8,124 bases of DNA, taken from CALBPI01 sp039814545. Its GTDB lineage: Bacteria; Pseudomonadota; Gammaproteobacteria; Steroidobacterales; Woeseiaceae. The stretch lies in assembly GCA_039814545.1 (NCBI GenBank), contig JBCCBB010000114.1, positions 1 to 8,124 of the forward strand, written 5' to 3'. Under the pieces are notes generated by a model, which saw only the letters and a list, made by a program, of their open reading frames with translations, did not search any database and was not told the DNA's origin. A program made the translations under genes and the position numbers. Shown here piece by piece: positions 1 through 6,823 of this stretch (the stretch's first letter is position 1; each line of letters starts with the position of its first letter).

Positions 1-1
1 C

Positions 2-550
2 TTCCACCTCGTAACCCATGATCGCGGCAGCGTGATTGCTGATCACTTGCTCGCGAACAAACCGCTCAGCCAGCGTGTCAGATCTTTCTTCCGGATGCAG
101 CAGTCATTTGATCAGCCGCACGGTTTGCCGAGACCACCCCACTCGGACATGGCGACCGTCGAGTTTCAAAGCAGGCCAGGCCTCATTCGCAACTTGTACG
201 CGGGTGACTATGTCTCCGTGACGCTGCCTGAGGAAGAAATCGCAAGGCTCGAGTGGGAGTGGGGTTTCGAGGGAACGGCCGAGGCCGCTGCCCGCACGTT
301 TCGCGGGACCAGTTTCGACATTGAGCGCGATTTCCGGATGAAGAACACACTCAAGAACATGACGATGCCGGTGTATTTGGTACAAGGTGACGACGACCCT
401 GGGCAACATCCCGAGGAATACGCGAAATCGGCAAGCCTGCTGCCAAAGGGTCGCGTCATCATCGTTGATGCCAACCACTTTATTCACACTGAGAAGCCTG
501 AGCTCGTGGCAAGCCTCGCAAGATCCTTGTTCGAGTCCGCTGAACGCTGA
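2..550 (+). CDS. alpha/beta hydrolase, 3' part (dehalogenase/epoxide hydrolase-like), 5' end outside window
   Basis: The frame is open from the left edge to TGA at 548-550, leaving 182 residues. A GTG at 32 is only an internal Val: upstream codons read FHLVTHDRGSVIADHL, which is the nucleophile elbow of an alpha/beta hydrolase. The nucleophile position is Asp (HDRGS), as in haloalkane and fluoroacetate dehalogenases and epoxide hydrolases, rather than Ser. A cap-like helical stretch follows. Near the C-terminus, MPVYLVQGDDDPGQ is the usual strand plus acid-residue loop, and DANHFIHTEKPE (His codon 476-478) fits the catalytic His. The substrate cannot be assigned because the oxyanion-hole segment lies outside the window and cap residues diverge. 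A cytoplasmic enzyme is likely, but its N-terminus is unseen. A weak inverted repeat (TGGCAC 559-564, GTGCCA 582-587) lies just after the stop but has no T-tract. The gene looks unrelated to the exported-protein block downstream. Confidence 0.85.
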   Translation, partial: FHLVTHDRGSVIADHLLANKPLSQRVRSFFRMQQSFDQPHGLPRPPHSDMATVEFQSRPGLIRNLYAGDYVSVTLPEEEIARLEWEWGFEGTAEAAARTFRGTSFDIERDFRMKNTLKNMTMPVYLVQGDDDPGQHPEEYAKSASLLPKGRVIIVDANHFIHTEKPELVASLARSLFESAER

Positions 551-776
551 CGAACCGCTGGCACGGGCTGGGCGATAGTGGGTGCCACCGGGACCGACAA
601 AGGTGCGCATTGCGTCGATGCGAAACGCCACATTTCGCCCCAGCCCCGTCTCGGTGCGCACTGAGCTAAGTTGACGACAGCCGCGTGTCGAAGTTTGGGC
701 GCCTCACCGGCTGCGTTCGTCGACCATTTGATGTCGCCTTGTCGATGTTTTTTCCGACACGCAAGCGTGCACATTC

Positions 777-814
777 ATTTGACAGCGCAGCGAGGCCGTT
801 CAGGCTTGTCAAAT
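777..814. promoter_or_regulatory. inverted repeat ATTTGACA-N22-TGTCAAAT, possible operator
   Basis: ATTTGACA at 777-784 and TGTCAAAT at 807-814 are perfect 8-bp inverted arms. The TGTCAA core appears a third time at 820-825, 13 bases from core start to core start after the right arm. The left arm includes a consensus-looking TTGACA -35 hexamer. The arm spacing suits a dimeric or looped regulator better than a single compact dimer site. No regulator gene is in the window to pair with it, so the function is inferred from symmetry and position only. Confidence 0.35.
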
Positions 815-840
815 TGCTGTGTCAACGCACAAGGGGTGCG

Positions 841-874
841 CACCTAGGCGTCTATTGATGGACGCCTGGAGGTG
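841..874 (+). promoter_or_regulatory. leader hairpin enclosing an orphan Shine-Dalgarno
   Basis: CACCT (841-845) pairs with AGGTG (870-874) and AGGCGTC (846-852) pairs with GACGCCT (861-867). This gives a 12-bp stem with a 2-base bulge (GG 868-869) and an 8-base loop, TATTGATG. The 3' arm runs into GGAGGTGAT (868-876), nine contiguous bases complementary to the 3' end of 16S rRNA. No ATG, GTG or TTG lies at normal spacing after it; the likely start at 915 is 38 bases further on and has its own AAGAGAG. There is no T-tract, so it is not an intrinsic terminator. It could be a leader structure controlling ribosome access, or a DNA operator. Confidence 0.45.
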
Positions 875-914
875 ATAGTTCTAATCGCGAACGTTTCTCA
901 AGAGAGTGTTTGCG

Positions 915-2216
915 ATGACCAGACTAGATTTTCGCCTTGTTGTTCTCCTGCTCTCGACGCTGCTGACGAGCGGGGCTTGTTCGGCGGCGCCCGCAACGTC
1001 AGACGCAACCGCTGGCGCGATGCCTTCGGATTCCAGGGCTCAGGTTCCGCCCAAGTCACTGTCCGTACTGGAATTCGGCGGCGCGAACACGCTCTTCGCG
1101 GCGGATCCCACCCAGAATCGCGTTTATGCGTTTGAGTTGAGTGGTATCCCTGATGAAACGCGGAATCTGGATTCGACGCCGTACAACCTGGTCGGCTTCG
1201 GTACACAGCTTGCCGCGTTTCTTGAAACGAGCCCCCTGAGCATCAGCTATCACGACCTGGCGGTTCACCCGGTCACCAAGGCGGCATTCATTTCTGCCTC
1301 AATCCGCTCGTCGGAAGGTGTCCGCTCGGAGCTAATTCGCGTGACGCCCGACGGCGCGATCGCATCGATCGCATTTCAAGATTTGAAGTTCACGAGTCTC
1401 TCGCTGAGCGAGCCGCCTGATGAGTCGGTGTCATTTTGGCGGGACATTCCCGCAGCCACGCTGTCCGTGACCGATTTCGAGTTCGACGATGGTGTGCTCT
1501 ACATCGCAGGCCTATCCAACGGCGAGTTCGCGTCAACTTTGCGTCAGGTTGCCTTCCCGTTCGGGTCGGGCGCCGATGTCTCGACCATCGAGATGTTTCA
1601 TACCGCGCACAACCAGAATGAAACGCGAGCGCCGATTCGCGCCATGTCCATCGCGACCGTCGGCGGCAAGAAAACGCTCATTGCCGCGTACACGTGCACC
1701 CCGCTGGTGACGATCCCGGCCGATGCGCTCGTCGACGGCGCGCATGTGGTGGGGAAGACGATCGCAGAACTCGGCTACGGCAACACGCCAGTCGAGGTCC
1801 TGACAGTGACCGCCTACAACATGGAACGGCAGCCCGAAGACTTCGTGCTCGTGATCAACCGGGAGATGAGCGCCAATCTGATCAAGATGGAGGACCTGGC
1901 TGAGGCGCCAGGCCTGACGACAGCGTTCTCAGGTTTGGGGGATACGCTCGGCGTAGAGGGTACGCACGTGCCATTCGCCGGAACGCTGCAAGCAGACAAC
2001 CAAGATGCGCAGTTCATCTTGGCACTGCGTCGCAACATCGATACGGGCGACGTGGACCTCATCTCTTCCATGAAGGGTGTCTACTTCCGTCTTTCCGATT
2101 TTGTGTCCGAGTACACCTTTCCCGACTACGAGTACCCGGAGAGCCAGAAAGGAACCCAGATGTTCCACAACTTGATCAAGCCGATCGAGGGGTACCCAGA
2201 ACTCGTGATCAATTAG
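915..2216 (+). CDS. exported predicted beta-propeller protein, function unknown
   Basis: This encodes 433 residues from ATG 915, preferred over the in-frame GTG at 906 because AAGAGAG (900-906) lies 8 bases upstream of the ATG but abuts the GTG. A hydrophobic segment (about residues 8-19) ends in TSGACSAAPA. Signal peptidase I cleavage is likely; Cys22 might be lipidated, but Ser at -3 makes a poor lipobox. The mature part has repeated strand-turn-strand units such as TLFAADPTQNRVYAFEL, YHDLAVHPVTKAAFISASI and VTDFEFDDGVLYIAGLSNGE, typical of YVTN/NHL-like propellers. The segments GLSNGEFASTLR (199-210), ETRAPIR (236-242) and AYTCTPLV (258-265) followed by KTIAELGYGN look like conserved family motifs; I recall similar proteins of unknown function but cannot name the family. 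Cys261 is the only Cys in the mature protein. Periplasmic or surface location is likely. It precedes the multicopper oxidase by 61 bases, suggesting a shared task. No catalytic motif is recognised. Confidence 0.8.
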   Translation: MTRLDFRLVVLLLSTLLTSGACSAAPATSDATAGAMPSDSRAQVPPKSLSVLEFGGANTLFAADPTQNRVYAFELSGIPDETRNLDSTPYNLVGFGTQLAAFLETSPLSISYHDLAVHPVTKAAFISASIRSSEGVRSELIRVTPDGAIASIAFQDLKFTSLSLSEPPDESVSFWRDIPAATLSVTDFEFDDGVLYIAGLSNGEFASTLRQVAFPFGSGADVSTIEMFHTAHNQNETRAPIRAMSIATVGGKKTLIAAYTCTPLVTIPADALVDGAHVVGKTIAELGYGNTPVEVLTVTAYNMERQPEDFVLVINREMSANLIKMEDLAEAPGLTTAFSGLGDTLGVEGTHVPFAGTLQADNQDAQFILALRRNIDTGDVDLISSMKGVYFRLSDFVSEYTFPDYEYPESQKGTQMFHNLIKPIEGYPELVIN

Positions 2217-2277
2217 CCCGTTCGACCGTAAAGACCGGAGGCGCGCATCGCCGTGCCATCGGCTGGCGGTTCTATTA

Positions 2278-4368
2278 ATGACCGACTTGGGTACAACTAT
2301 GAATGCACGCAATGGACTCATTGCCACGGCTTCCGCACTCGTGCTGGCCTCTGCGCCAGTGGGTGCCGCCGAAACGAAGCACACTTCGGCGACCCCGATC
2401 GTACCGACAGCAGGCATCACCTACGCGAGCTATGCCTCGCCTGCGCAACAGCTCAAAACGCGCGACGCGCTCATGAGCCGACCCGCGGGCACGGTCGCCT
2501 GGAGTGCACGAATTGCCTACACGGAGGGCGAGATTTTCAATCCAGCGACCGGCCGGATGGACAAAGTTCGATTGCGCAGCTACCAGGGCGAGGGCGTCGA
2601 CCCGGAGGTGCCCTTCGTACCGCCTGCGATTTACCTTCGGCCCGGTGATACGTTCCTGTTCAATCTAAAGAACGACCTGCCGGCCGAGGATCCCTCCTGC
2701 ATCGACCACGGCGACATCAACATCCCCCACTGCTTCAACACGACCAACATGCACGTCCACGGGTTGTGGGTGAGTCCTGCCGGCAACTCCGACAATGTGC
2801 TGCTCAGCCTCCGTCCCGGGGCTGACTTCACGCATGAATACAATATTCCCGCGGATCACCCGGCGGGCACGTTCTGGTACCACCCGCATACACACGGTTC
2901 CACTGCGCTCCAGGTCAGCAGCGGCATGGGCGGCCCTCTGATCATTCGCGGCGAGCGATTACCTGGGCCGGATCACACCGGGGATATCGATACGCTGTTG
3001 CGCACGCCCGATGGCGCACCCATCGGCGAACGCATCATGACCCTGACACAAATCGCCTACGCCTGCGGTCCCAGGCAGAGCGACGGCTCGATCGACATCA
3101 AGACCGACGAAGAGGGCTTCTGGATATGCGATGACGGCGATGTCGGTATGGTTGAGGGCTACAACCAGTTCGGCATGTTTGAGAACTTCGATACGCCGTC
3201 GGGCATTCCCGACGTTCGGATTCGATGGGAGGTCTCAGGTCGGCATACAGCAATCAACGGGCGCGTCATCCCGACGATTGATGGTGTCACCGCCGGAGAC
3301 ATCGAGCGATGGCGCTTTATCCAGGCTGGCGTCAGTGGTTCGATCTCTGTGGGTTTTCGTCGTTTTACCGGCGACGAGAGTGACCTCGTTTACAGCGCGG
3401 GCAACGTTGACCAACGAGATGCCTATGTTGGCGACCTCTGCAGTGGCGCGGAAGTCGAGCAGCTGTCGATCGCTCTGGATGGACTGACCCGCTCTCGGAT
3501 CAACGTACAAAAACGCACCATGCTGCACCCCGGATACCGAGATGATGTGCTGGTCGCGTTTCCGGAACCGGGCTTGTACTGCATCGTCGACAACGATGCG
3601 CCCAAGAACGAGAACATCCGGATGCAGGAGAAGCAGCGCCAGCTGCTCGGATTTGTGCGCGTAGGTGGTTCGCCCGACGCACTCGGGGGCGAGAGCGCCA
3701 AAGCACACATCCAGTCGTTTCTCGTCGACGCCGCGCGCACGCACATGCCCGAGGCTATTCGGACGCGCGTGGCGGGCGAGCTGGCGGCGGAGGACATGCG
3801 ACTCACGGCCTTTACGGCACACGAGTCGCTGTTGGGCAAGGAAGTAGACAACTACCAAACGCTGGGCTTCGACACGTTCATTGTCGAAGACGCCCCGAAG
3901 AATGAATTCGTCGTCGGCGAGCTTGAGCTCGCGCCCGGTAAAATGCCAAAGCTCATCGAACCGGACGAATTCGTGGCTGGTCGCGTTGATAGAACGCTAA
4001 CACTGGGCAATATTGAGGAATGGACGCTGGCCGCGTTCACGGAAGGGCACCCGTTCCACAAACACGTCAACCCGATTCAGATTGTCAGCATCGTTGATCC
4101 GGATACTGGCGTCGACGTCAGCAAGTTTGATTCCGGCTCCGTCTATGCCGGTCTGTCAGGCCAGTGGAAAGACACGGTGTTCCTGCCGACCAATCTCTTC
4201 GGCGCACCCTACGTGGTTACGGTCCGGACGCACTACCGGCGCTATATCGGTACGTTCGTTTTGCACTGCCACATTCTCGATCACGAGGACTTCGGCATGA
4301 TGCAAGTGCTCGAGGTCGTTATGCCTGCTGCGCCGGGAGCCAGCGGCCACAACGCGCACGGTCACTAA
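2278..4368 (+). CDS. exported multicopper oxidase (laccase-like)
   Basis: Multicopper oxidases take electrons from a substrate at a type 1 copper and reduce O2 to water at a trinuclear cluster. All four copper motifs are present in the 696 residues: MHVHG (158-162), YHPHTHG (201-207), HPFHKH (591-596) and HCHILDHEDFGM (663-674). Cys664, His594 and His669 are type 1 ligands, with Met674 axial. Export is by a Sec-like signal (NARNGLIATASALVLAS, cut near residue 31); no twin-arginine is seen, although many bacterial relatives use Tat. Start choice is unsettled: ATG 2278 has GGCGG 8 bases upstream, whereas ATG 2299 gives a more compact signal peptide. The protein is longer than CueO-type enzymes (about 500), mainly in the region between the copper motifs. 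Six additional Cys in the mature part (141, 152, 263, 284, 388, 435) could form disulfides. The tail GHNAHGH is His-rich. It lacks an obvious Met-rich insert of the CueO kind. Whether it oxidises a metal ion or an organic compound cannot be told. Confidence 0.93.
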   Translation: MTDLGTTMNARNGLIATASALVLASAPVGAAETKHTSATPIVPTAGITYASYASPAQQLKTRDALMSRPAGTVAWSARIAYTEGEIFNPATGRMDKVRLRSYQGEGVDPEVPFVPPAIYLRPGDTFLFNLKNDLPAEDPSCIDHGDINIPHCFNTTNMHVHGLWVSPAGNSDNVLLSLRPGADFTHEYNIPADHPAGTFWYHPHTHGSTALQVSSGMGGPLIIRGERLPGPDHTGDIDTLLRTPDGAPIGERIMTLTQIAYACGPRQSDGSIDIKTDEEGFWICDDGDVGMVEGYNQFGMFENFDTPSGIPDVRIRWEVSGRHTAINGRVIPTIDGVTAGDIERWRFIQAGVSGSISVGFRRFTGDESDLVYSAGNVDQRDAYVGDLCSGAEVEQLSIALDGLTRSRINVQKRTMLHPGYRDDVLVAFPEPGLYCIVDNDAPKNENIRMQEKQRQLLGFVRVGGSPDALGGESAKAHIQSFLVDAARTHMPEAIRTRVAGELAAEDMRLTAFTAHESLLGKEVDNYQTLGFDTFIVEDAPKNEFVVGELELAPGKMPKLIEPDEFVAGRVDRTLTLGNIEEWTLAAFTEGHPFHKHVNPIQIVSIVDPDTGVDVSKFDSGSVYAGLSGQWKDTVFLPTNLFGAPYVVTVRTHYRRYIGTFVLHCHILDHEDFGMMQVLEVVMPAAPGASGHNAHGH

Positions 4369-4380
4369 GTGGGGGCCTCC

Positions 4381-5829
4381 ATGAGCACGGTTCGATCACT
4401 GGCCGTGAGACCAGGTCAACAGGACGCGCGCTTCAAGCGTCGCTGTTCTCGAAGACACCCTCTGGTTGCGGCGATACTGTTGCTGGGCGCCCAGCTGCCG
4501 GCCCAAGCCGACGAGGTGTCCGAGTTGGCGGATCAAGTTGAGGCGCTCGCGGCCGTTGTAGCGCAACAAGCCGCTGAAATTGAGGCGCTGCGGGCGGCGC
4601 TATCGCGCGTCACGACGCAGGCCGACGCAGGCGCCGTTGCAGACACGGAGCCCGAACAGGGAGACGATGTAGGCGACATACTGCTCGTGAATCCTGAGCA
4701 ACCACTGGGTCGCTTCCCGGATGCCGCGATCATCACCGCGGGCGACTTCGAGGGCGCGATCAAAATCCCAGATTCGCAGGCGTCCGTGCGGCTGGGTGGT
4801 TTCGTCCGTGCCGAAGGGATCTTCGACTTTGACAGCCTCGGATTCCAGGATGTCGTCAATCATCGACGCATCCCGCTGGACGGCACACCCGAGGATGGCG
4901 CGAGTCAGTCTCGATTCCACGTACGTAACAGCCGCTTCAATATTGATTACCGGCGGCCTGTTTCTGTCGGTGAGCTCAGAGCGTTCCTCGAATTCGATTT
5001 TTTCGGCGGTGGCGACGAGTTCATCAACAACTATGAAGTCCGCATTCGTCACGTGGCCGCTCAGGTTGGTAACTTCTATGTGGGCCAGTGGTGGTCGCAA
5101 TTCACGGACATTGCGGCCAGTCCGGAAACGGTCGATTTCGGGCCGCCGTTGGGTCAGCCCGTCCTCAGAAACCCCGGCCTTCGTTGGGTAAAAAGCGTTG
5201 GAACCGAGGGTGTTTGGCGATACGGATTCGGGGTCGAGAATCCCGCGGGCGACGTTACCGATACCGAGGACCTGTTTGCCTCGGACGCTGTACCTAATTT
5301 CACTGGCTTCGTTGAAGCGAACCGGGATTGGGGTCGCGTAAGGGTCGCCGCACTGGCTTTGCGGTTGGACTCGGATGAAGACGACACCTTTGCGGGTGGT
5401 CTGAATGTGACGGGGCGAATCAACACGCCCTGGTTCGCGGATCGCGACAACATCGTCTTCGGCTTGTCCGGTGGCGAGGGCTTTACGCACTACTTCTCGG
5501 TCTTCGCCGGTGCGGGGCTTGAAGGTGTGATCAGTGCGGATGGCTCAATCGAAGCGACCGAAATACTGGGCGGCTACGTTGGCTACCAACACTGGTGGTC
5601 AGAAGACTGGCGCTCCACCTTTGTCGCCAGCGCCGTCGACCTGGATGCGCCCGATGGCTCTTTGGGCAGCGCCTTCGACAGTGGAGAGCGCTATCGAGTG
5701 AATCTGTTCTGGACACCGCAACGCGACATCACGCTGGGGCTGGAGTTTAGCTATGCGGCCCAGAAGACTTTTGATGGCAGAGACGGTGATGGCACGCGAT
5801 TGAACGCGGTGGCGACAATCGATTTTTGA
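4381..5829 (+). CDS. DcaP-like outer-membrane porin
   Basis: This encodes 482 residues from ATG 4381, which follows GGGGG (4371-4375) at 5 bases; the in-frame GTG at 4369 abuts the previous stop and lacks a site. A long basic n-region (RFKRRCSRRH) leads to a hydrophobic core and an AQA cleavage site near residue 43. Residues 45-78 form a predicted coiled coil (LADQVEALAAVVAQQAAEIE), then an acidic linker. From about residue 135 (SVRLGGFVRAEGIFDF) onward there are alternating amphipathic strands and Gly/aromatic-rich turns, ending in NAVATIDF with a terminal Phe, the usual outer-membrane assembly signal. A coiled-coil stalk plus a barrel beginning with a LGGFVR-type strand resembles the DcaP family of trimeric transporters described in Acinetobacter; members take up negatively charged or organic acids, but the substrate here is not determined. 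It starts 12 bases after the oxidase stop and is probably co-transcribed, so it may pass the oxidase substrate or product. Confidence 0.85.
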   Translation: MSTVRSLAVRPGQQDARFKRRCSRRHPLVAAILLLGAQLPAQADEVSELADQVEALAAVVAQQAAEIEALRAALSRVTTQADAGAVADTEPEQGDDVGDILLVNPEQPLGRFPDAAIITAGDFEGAIKIPDSQASVRLGGFVRAEGIFDFDSLGFQDVVNHRRIPLDGTPEDGASQSRFHVRNSRFNIDYRRPVSVGELRAFLEFDFFGGGDEFINNYEVRIRHVAAQVGNFYVGQWWSQFTDIAASPETVDFGPPLGQPVLRNPGLRWVKSVGTEGVWRYGFGVENPAGDVTDTEDLFASDAVPNFTGFVEANRDWGRVRVAALALRLDSDEDDTFAGGLNVTGRINTPWFADRDNIVFGLSGGEGFTHYFSVFAGAGLEGVISADGSIEATEILGGYVGYQHWWSEDWRSTFVASAVDLDAPDGSLGSAFDSGERYRVNLFWTPQRDITLGLEFSYAAQKTFDGRDGDGTRLNAVATIDF

Positions 5830-5849
5830 TCACGTTGCGGGAGACTTCG

Positions 5850-6362
5850 ATGAGCACTAGACCTGGGAATGATGATGCGATTCGGTTGCTGGAACGATTG
5901 TCCCGGCGCGCGATCCTCAAGAGACTTGCGATCGGGTGCGGCTTGGTCGCGCTGTCATCCGCTGCGATTGCGCAGGCACCGCCACCACCGCCACCGCGTC
6001 GGGGTTCCGTCAAGACGTCTGGGTTTCTGCCCACGCCGACGGACATCATGTATGCGCTCAGGAAGGACGTCACGCTGGATCGAGAGGAGGCTGTCGAGCT
6101 TGAGCGGTTGATTGCGCAGACACTTGCTGATCAACGCAGGCTGCTCATGACCTACGGCATTAATGCCGACTACGAGCGGCCAGACATTCAACTGAGCTAT
6201 CGCGATGCGAAACAGCTGAACGATGACATGGATGATCTCATGGACGACACGGAGGATGCGGCGGATCGAATCTTGTCAGCTACCCAGATGCGTGCGTTCA
6301 AGAAGCTCTTACGCAACGAGGAATCCGCACGCAAACGTGCCATTGATGCGATGCGTCGATGA
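5850..6362 (+). CDS. small helical periplasmic protein with twin-arginine signal, unknown function
   Basis: This encodes 170 residues from ATG 5850, with GGGAG (5839-5843) 6 bases upstream; a TTG at 5826 overlapping the porin stop is less likely. Residues 18-24, SRRAILK, match the Tat consensus SRRxFLK, followed by a mild hydrophobic core and AQA cleavage near residue 43. The mature protein opens with six prolines (44-49), then is predicted almost wholly helical: DREEAVELERLIAQTLADQR, an acidic Met/Asp segment (DDMDDLMDDTED, 125-136), and LSATQMRAFKKLL. The last resembles the LTxxQ element of the Spy/CpxP family of periplasmic helical proteins, but only one such element is visible and the similarity is weak. 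It has no Cys in the mature part and no cofactor motif, so Tat use is unexpected and may reflect rapid folding, a bound ligand, or export with a partner. It lies 20 bases after the porin and overlaps the next gene by 4 bases. Confidence 0.8.
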   Translation: MSTRPGNDDAIRLLERLSRRAILKRLAIGCGLVALSSAAIAQAPPPPPPRRGSVKTSGFLPTPTDIMYALRKDVTLDREEAVELERLIAQTLADQRRLLMTYGINADYERPDIQLSYRDAKQLNDDMDDLMDDTEDAADRILSATQMRAFKKLLRNEESARKRAIDAMRR

Positions 6363-6823
6363 TGGGGGGGCGCTCCAGTCTGTGGCCGCTGGGTGTTTGT
6401 CTCGTCGCGGCCAGCGCGCTGCCGGCGACTGCCCAGGCGGAATCGCCGCATCACGTGTCCCTGTTGCTGGGCGCAACCGAGCTCGTTGACGAGGGCGACG
6501 TCGGGTTCACCTACGGCATTGACTATGAATACGCGTTGGACGAGCGTCTTGGTCTCGGCTTCGTCATCGAGCGAGCGGAAGGTGATGTGGCCGCCACGTC
6601 GCTGTTCGCTGTTGCTGATATTCACCTGTCGCGGCACCTCGTGCTCCAGGTTGGGCCGGGCTTCGAATGGGGCGAATCTGAAGATGTGGGTGCCTTTCGG
6701 GTTGGGGGCTACTACGAGTGGGAGCTCGACGAGATGACGTTTGCGACGACGTTGTCCTACGACATTGCGGACGGCGAGGACGACTCGATCGTGCTTGGGT
6801 TTCTCGTAGGGTTTCGGTTCTAG
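6359..6823 (+). CDS. small outer-membrane beta-barrel protein
   Basis: This encodes 154 residues, starting in the ATGA overlap with the preceding gene. ATG at 6359 and ATG at 6362 are both possible; neither has a clear ribosome site, so translational coupling is likely. The signal peptide (LWPLGVCLVAASALPATAQA) is cleaved near residue 27. The mature part, about 127 residues, alternates polar and hydrophobic residues in short strands (VGFTYGIDYEYAL, LGLGFVIERAEG, ATSLFAVADIHL, LVLQVGPGFEWG, FRVGGYYEWEL, FATTLSYDIADG) and ends in VLGFLVGFRF, a C-terminal Phe beta-signal. The size suits an eight-stranded barrel of the kind seen in small OmpA/OmpW-like porin families, but no named family is recognised. 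Its role beside the oxidase is unknown. It is the last gene of the block; no T-tracted terminator follows, and the antisense CDGSH remnant begins immediately. Confidence 0.75.
   Translation: MMGGRSSLWPLGVCLVAASALPATAQAESPHHVSLLLGATELVDEGDVGFTYGIDYEYALDERLGLGFVIERAEGDVAATSLFAVADIHLSRHLVLQVGPGFEWGESEDVGAFRVGGYYEWELDEMTFATTLSYDIADGEDDSIVLGFLVGFRF
6364..6370 (+). repeat. run of seven G at a gene start
   Basis: Seven consecutive G bases sit 1-2 codons after the start of the small barrel gene. A gain or loss of one G would shift the frame of this surface protein from its second or third codon. The run is shorter than most proven phase-variable tracts, so it may be chance in GC-rich DNA. Confidence 0.5.

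Larger units (their letters stand above)
551..914. other. 364-base intergenic region with regulatory-looking symmetry, no credible gene
   Basis: No reading frame here shows protein-like features in keeping with the neighbours. Visible elements are a 6-bp hairpin (GCGAAA 620-625, TTTCGC 633-638), a short palindrome CACGC-AA-GCGTG (758-769), the TTGACA-bearing dyad at 777-814, and the long hairpin at 841-874. The word GGTGCGCA occurs three times, at 602-609, 653-660 and 835-842. No clear sigma-70 promoter stands out: TTGACA at 779-784 has no good -10 at 16-18 bp. TCTAAT at 880-885 resembles a -10, but its best -35-like partner, TTGATG at 855-860, sits 19 bp away. The promoter of the downstream block presumably lies in this region. 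Confidence 0.6.

Noticed and set aside
104..774. Long minus-strand frames (104-661 and 484-774) antisense to the hydrolase and into the intergenic region
   Set aside because: Their translations are low in recognisable motifs, and the first is the shadow of a convincing alpha/beta hydrolase on the plus strand; no ribosome site supports them.
820..832. CRP-like site (TGTG...CACA)
   Set aside because: The spacing between the half-sites is 6 bases rather than the 8 needed between TGTG and CACA in the CRP consensus.
841..874. Intrinsic terminator for the upstream hydrolase
   Set aside because: The stem is strong, but the following bases (GATAGTTCTAAT) are not a T-tract, and it lies 290 bases after the hydrolase stop.
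872..1135. Leader ORF starting with GTG inside the strong Shine-Dalgarno
   Set aside because: The start would overlap its own ribosome site, and the frame runs out of phase through the propeller signal peptide.
3235..3858. 207-codon minus-strand frame inside the multicopper oxidase
   Set aside because: It is antisense to a gene with complete copper motifs, and its composition is what high-GC codon usage produces on the opposite strand.
4600..5490. 296-codon minus-strand frame opposite the porin
   Set aside because: The plus-strand porin has a signal peptide, a coiled coil and a C-terminal Phe, whereas the antisense translation has no domain or start signal I can support.
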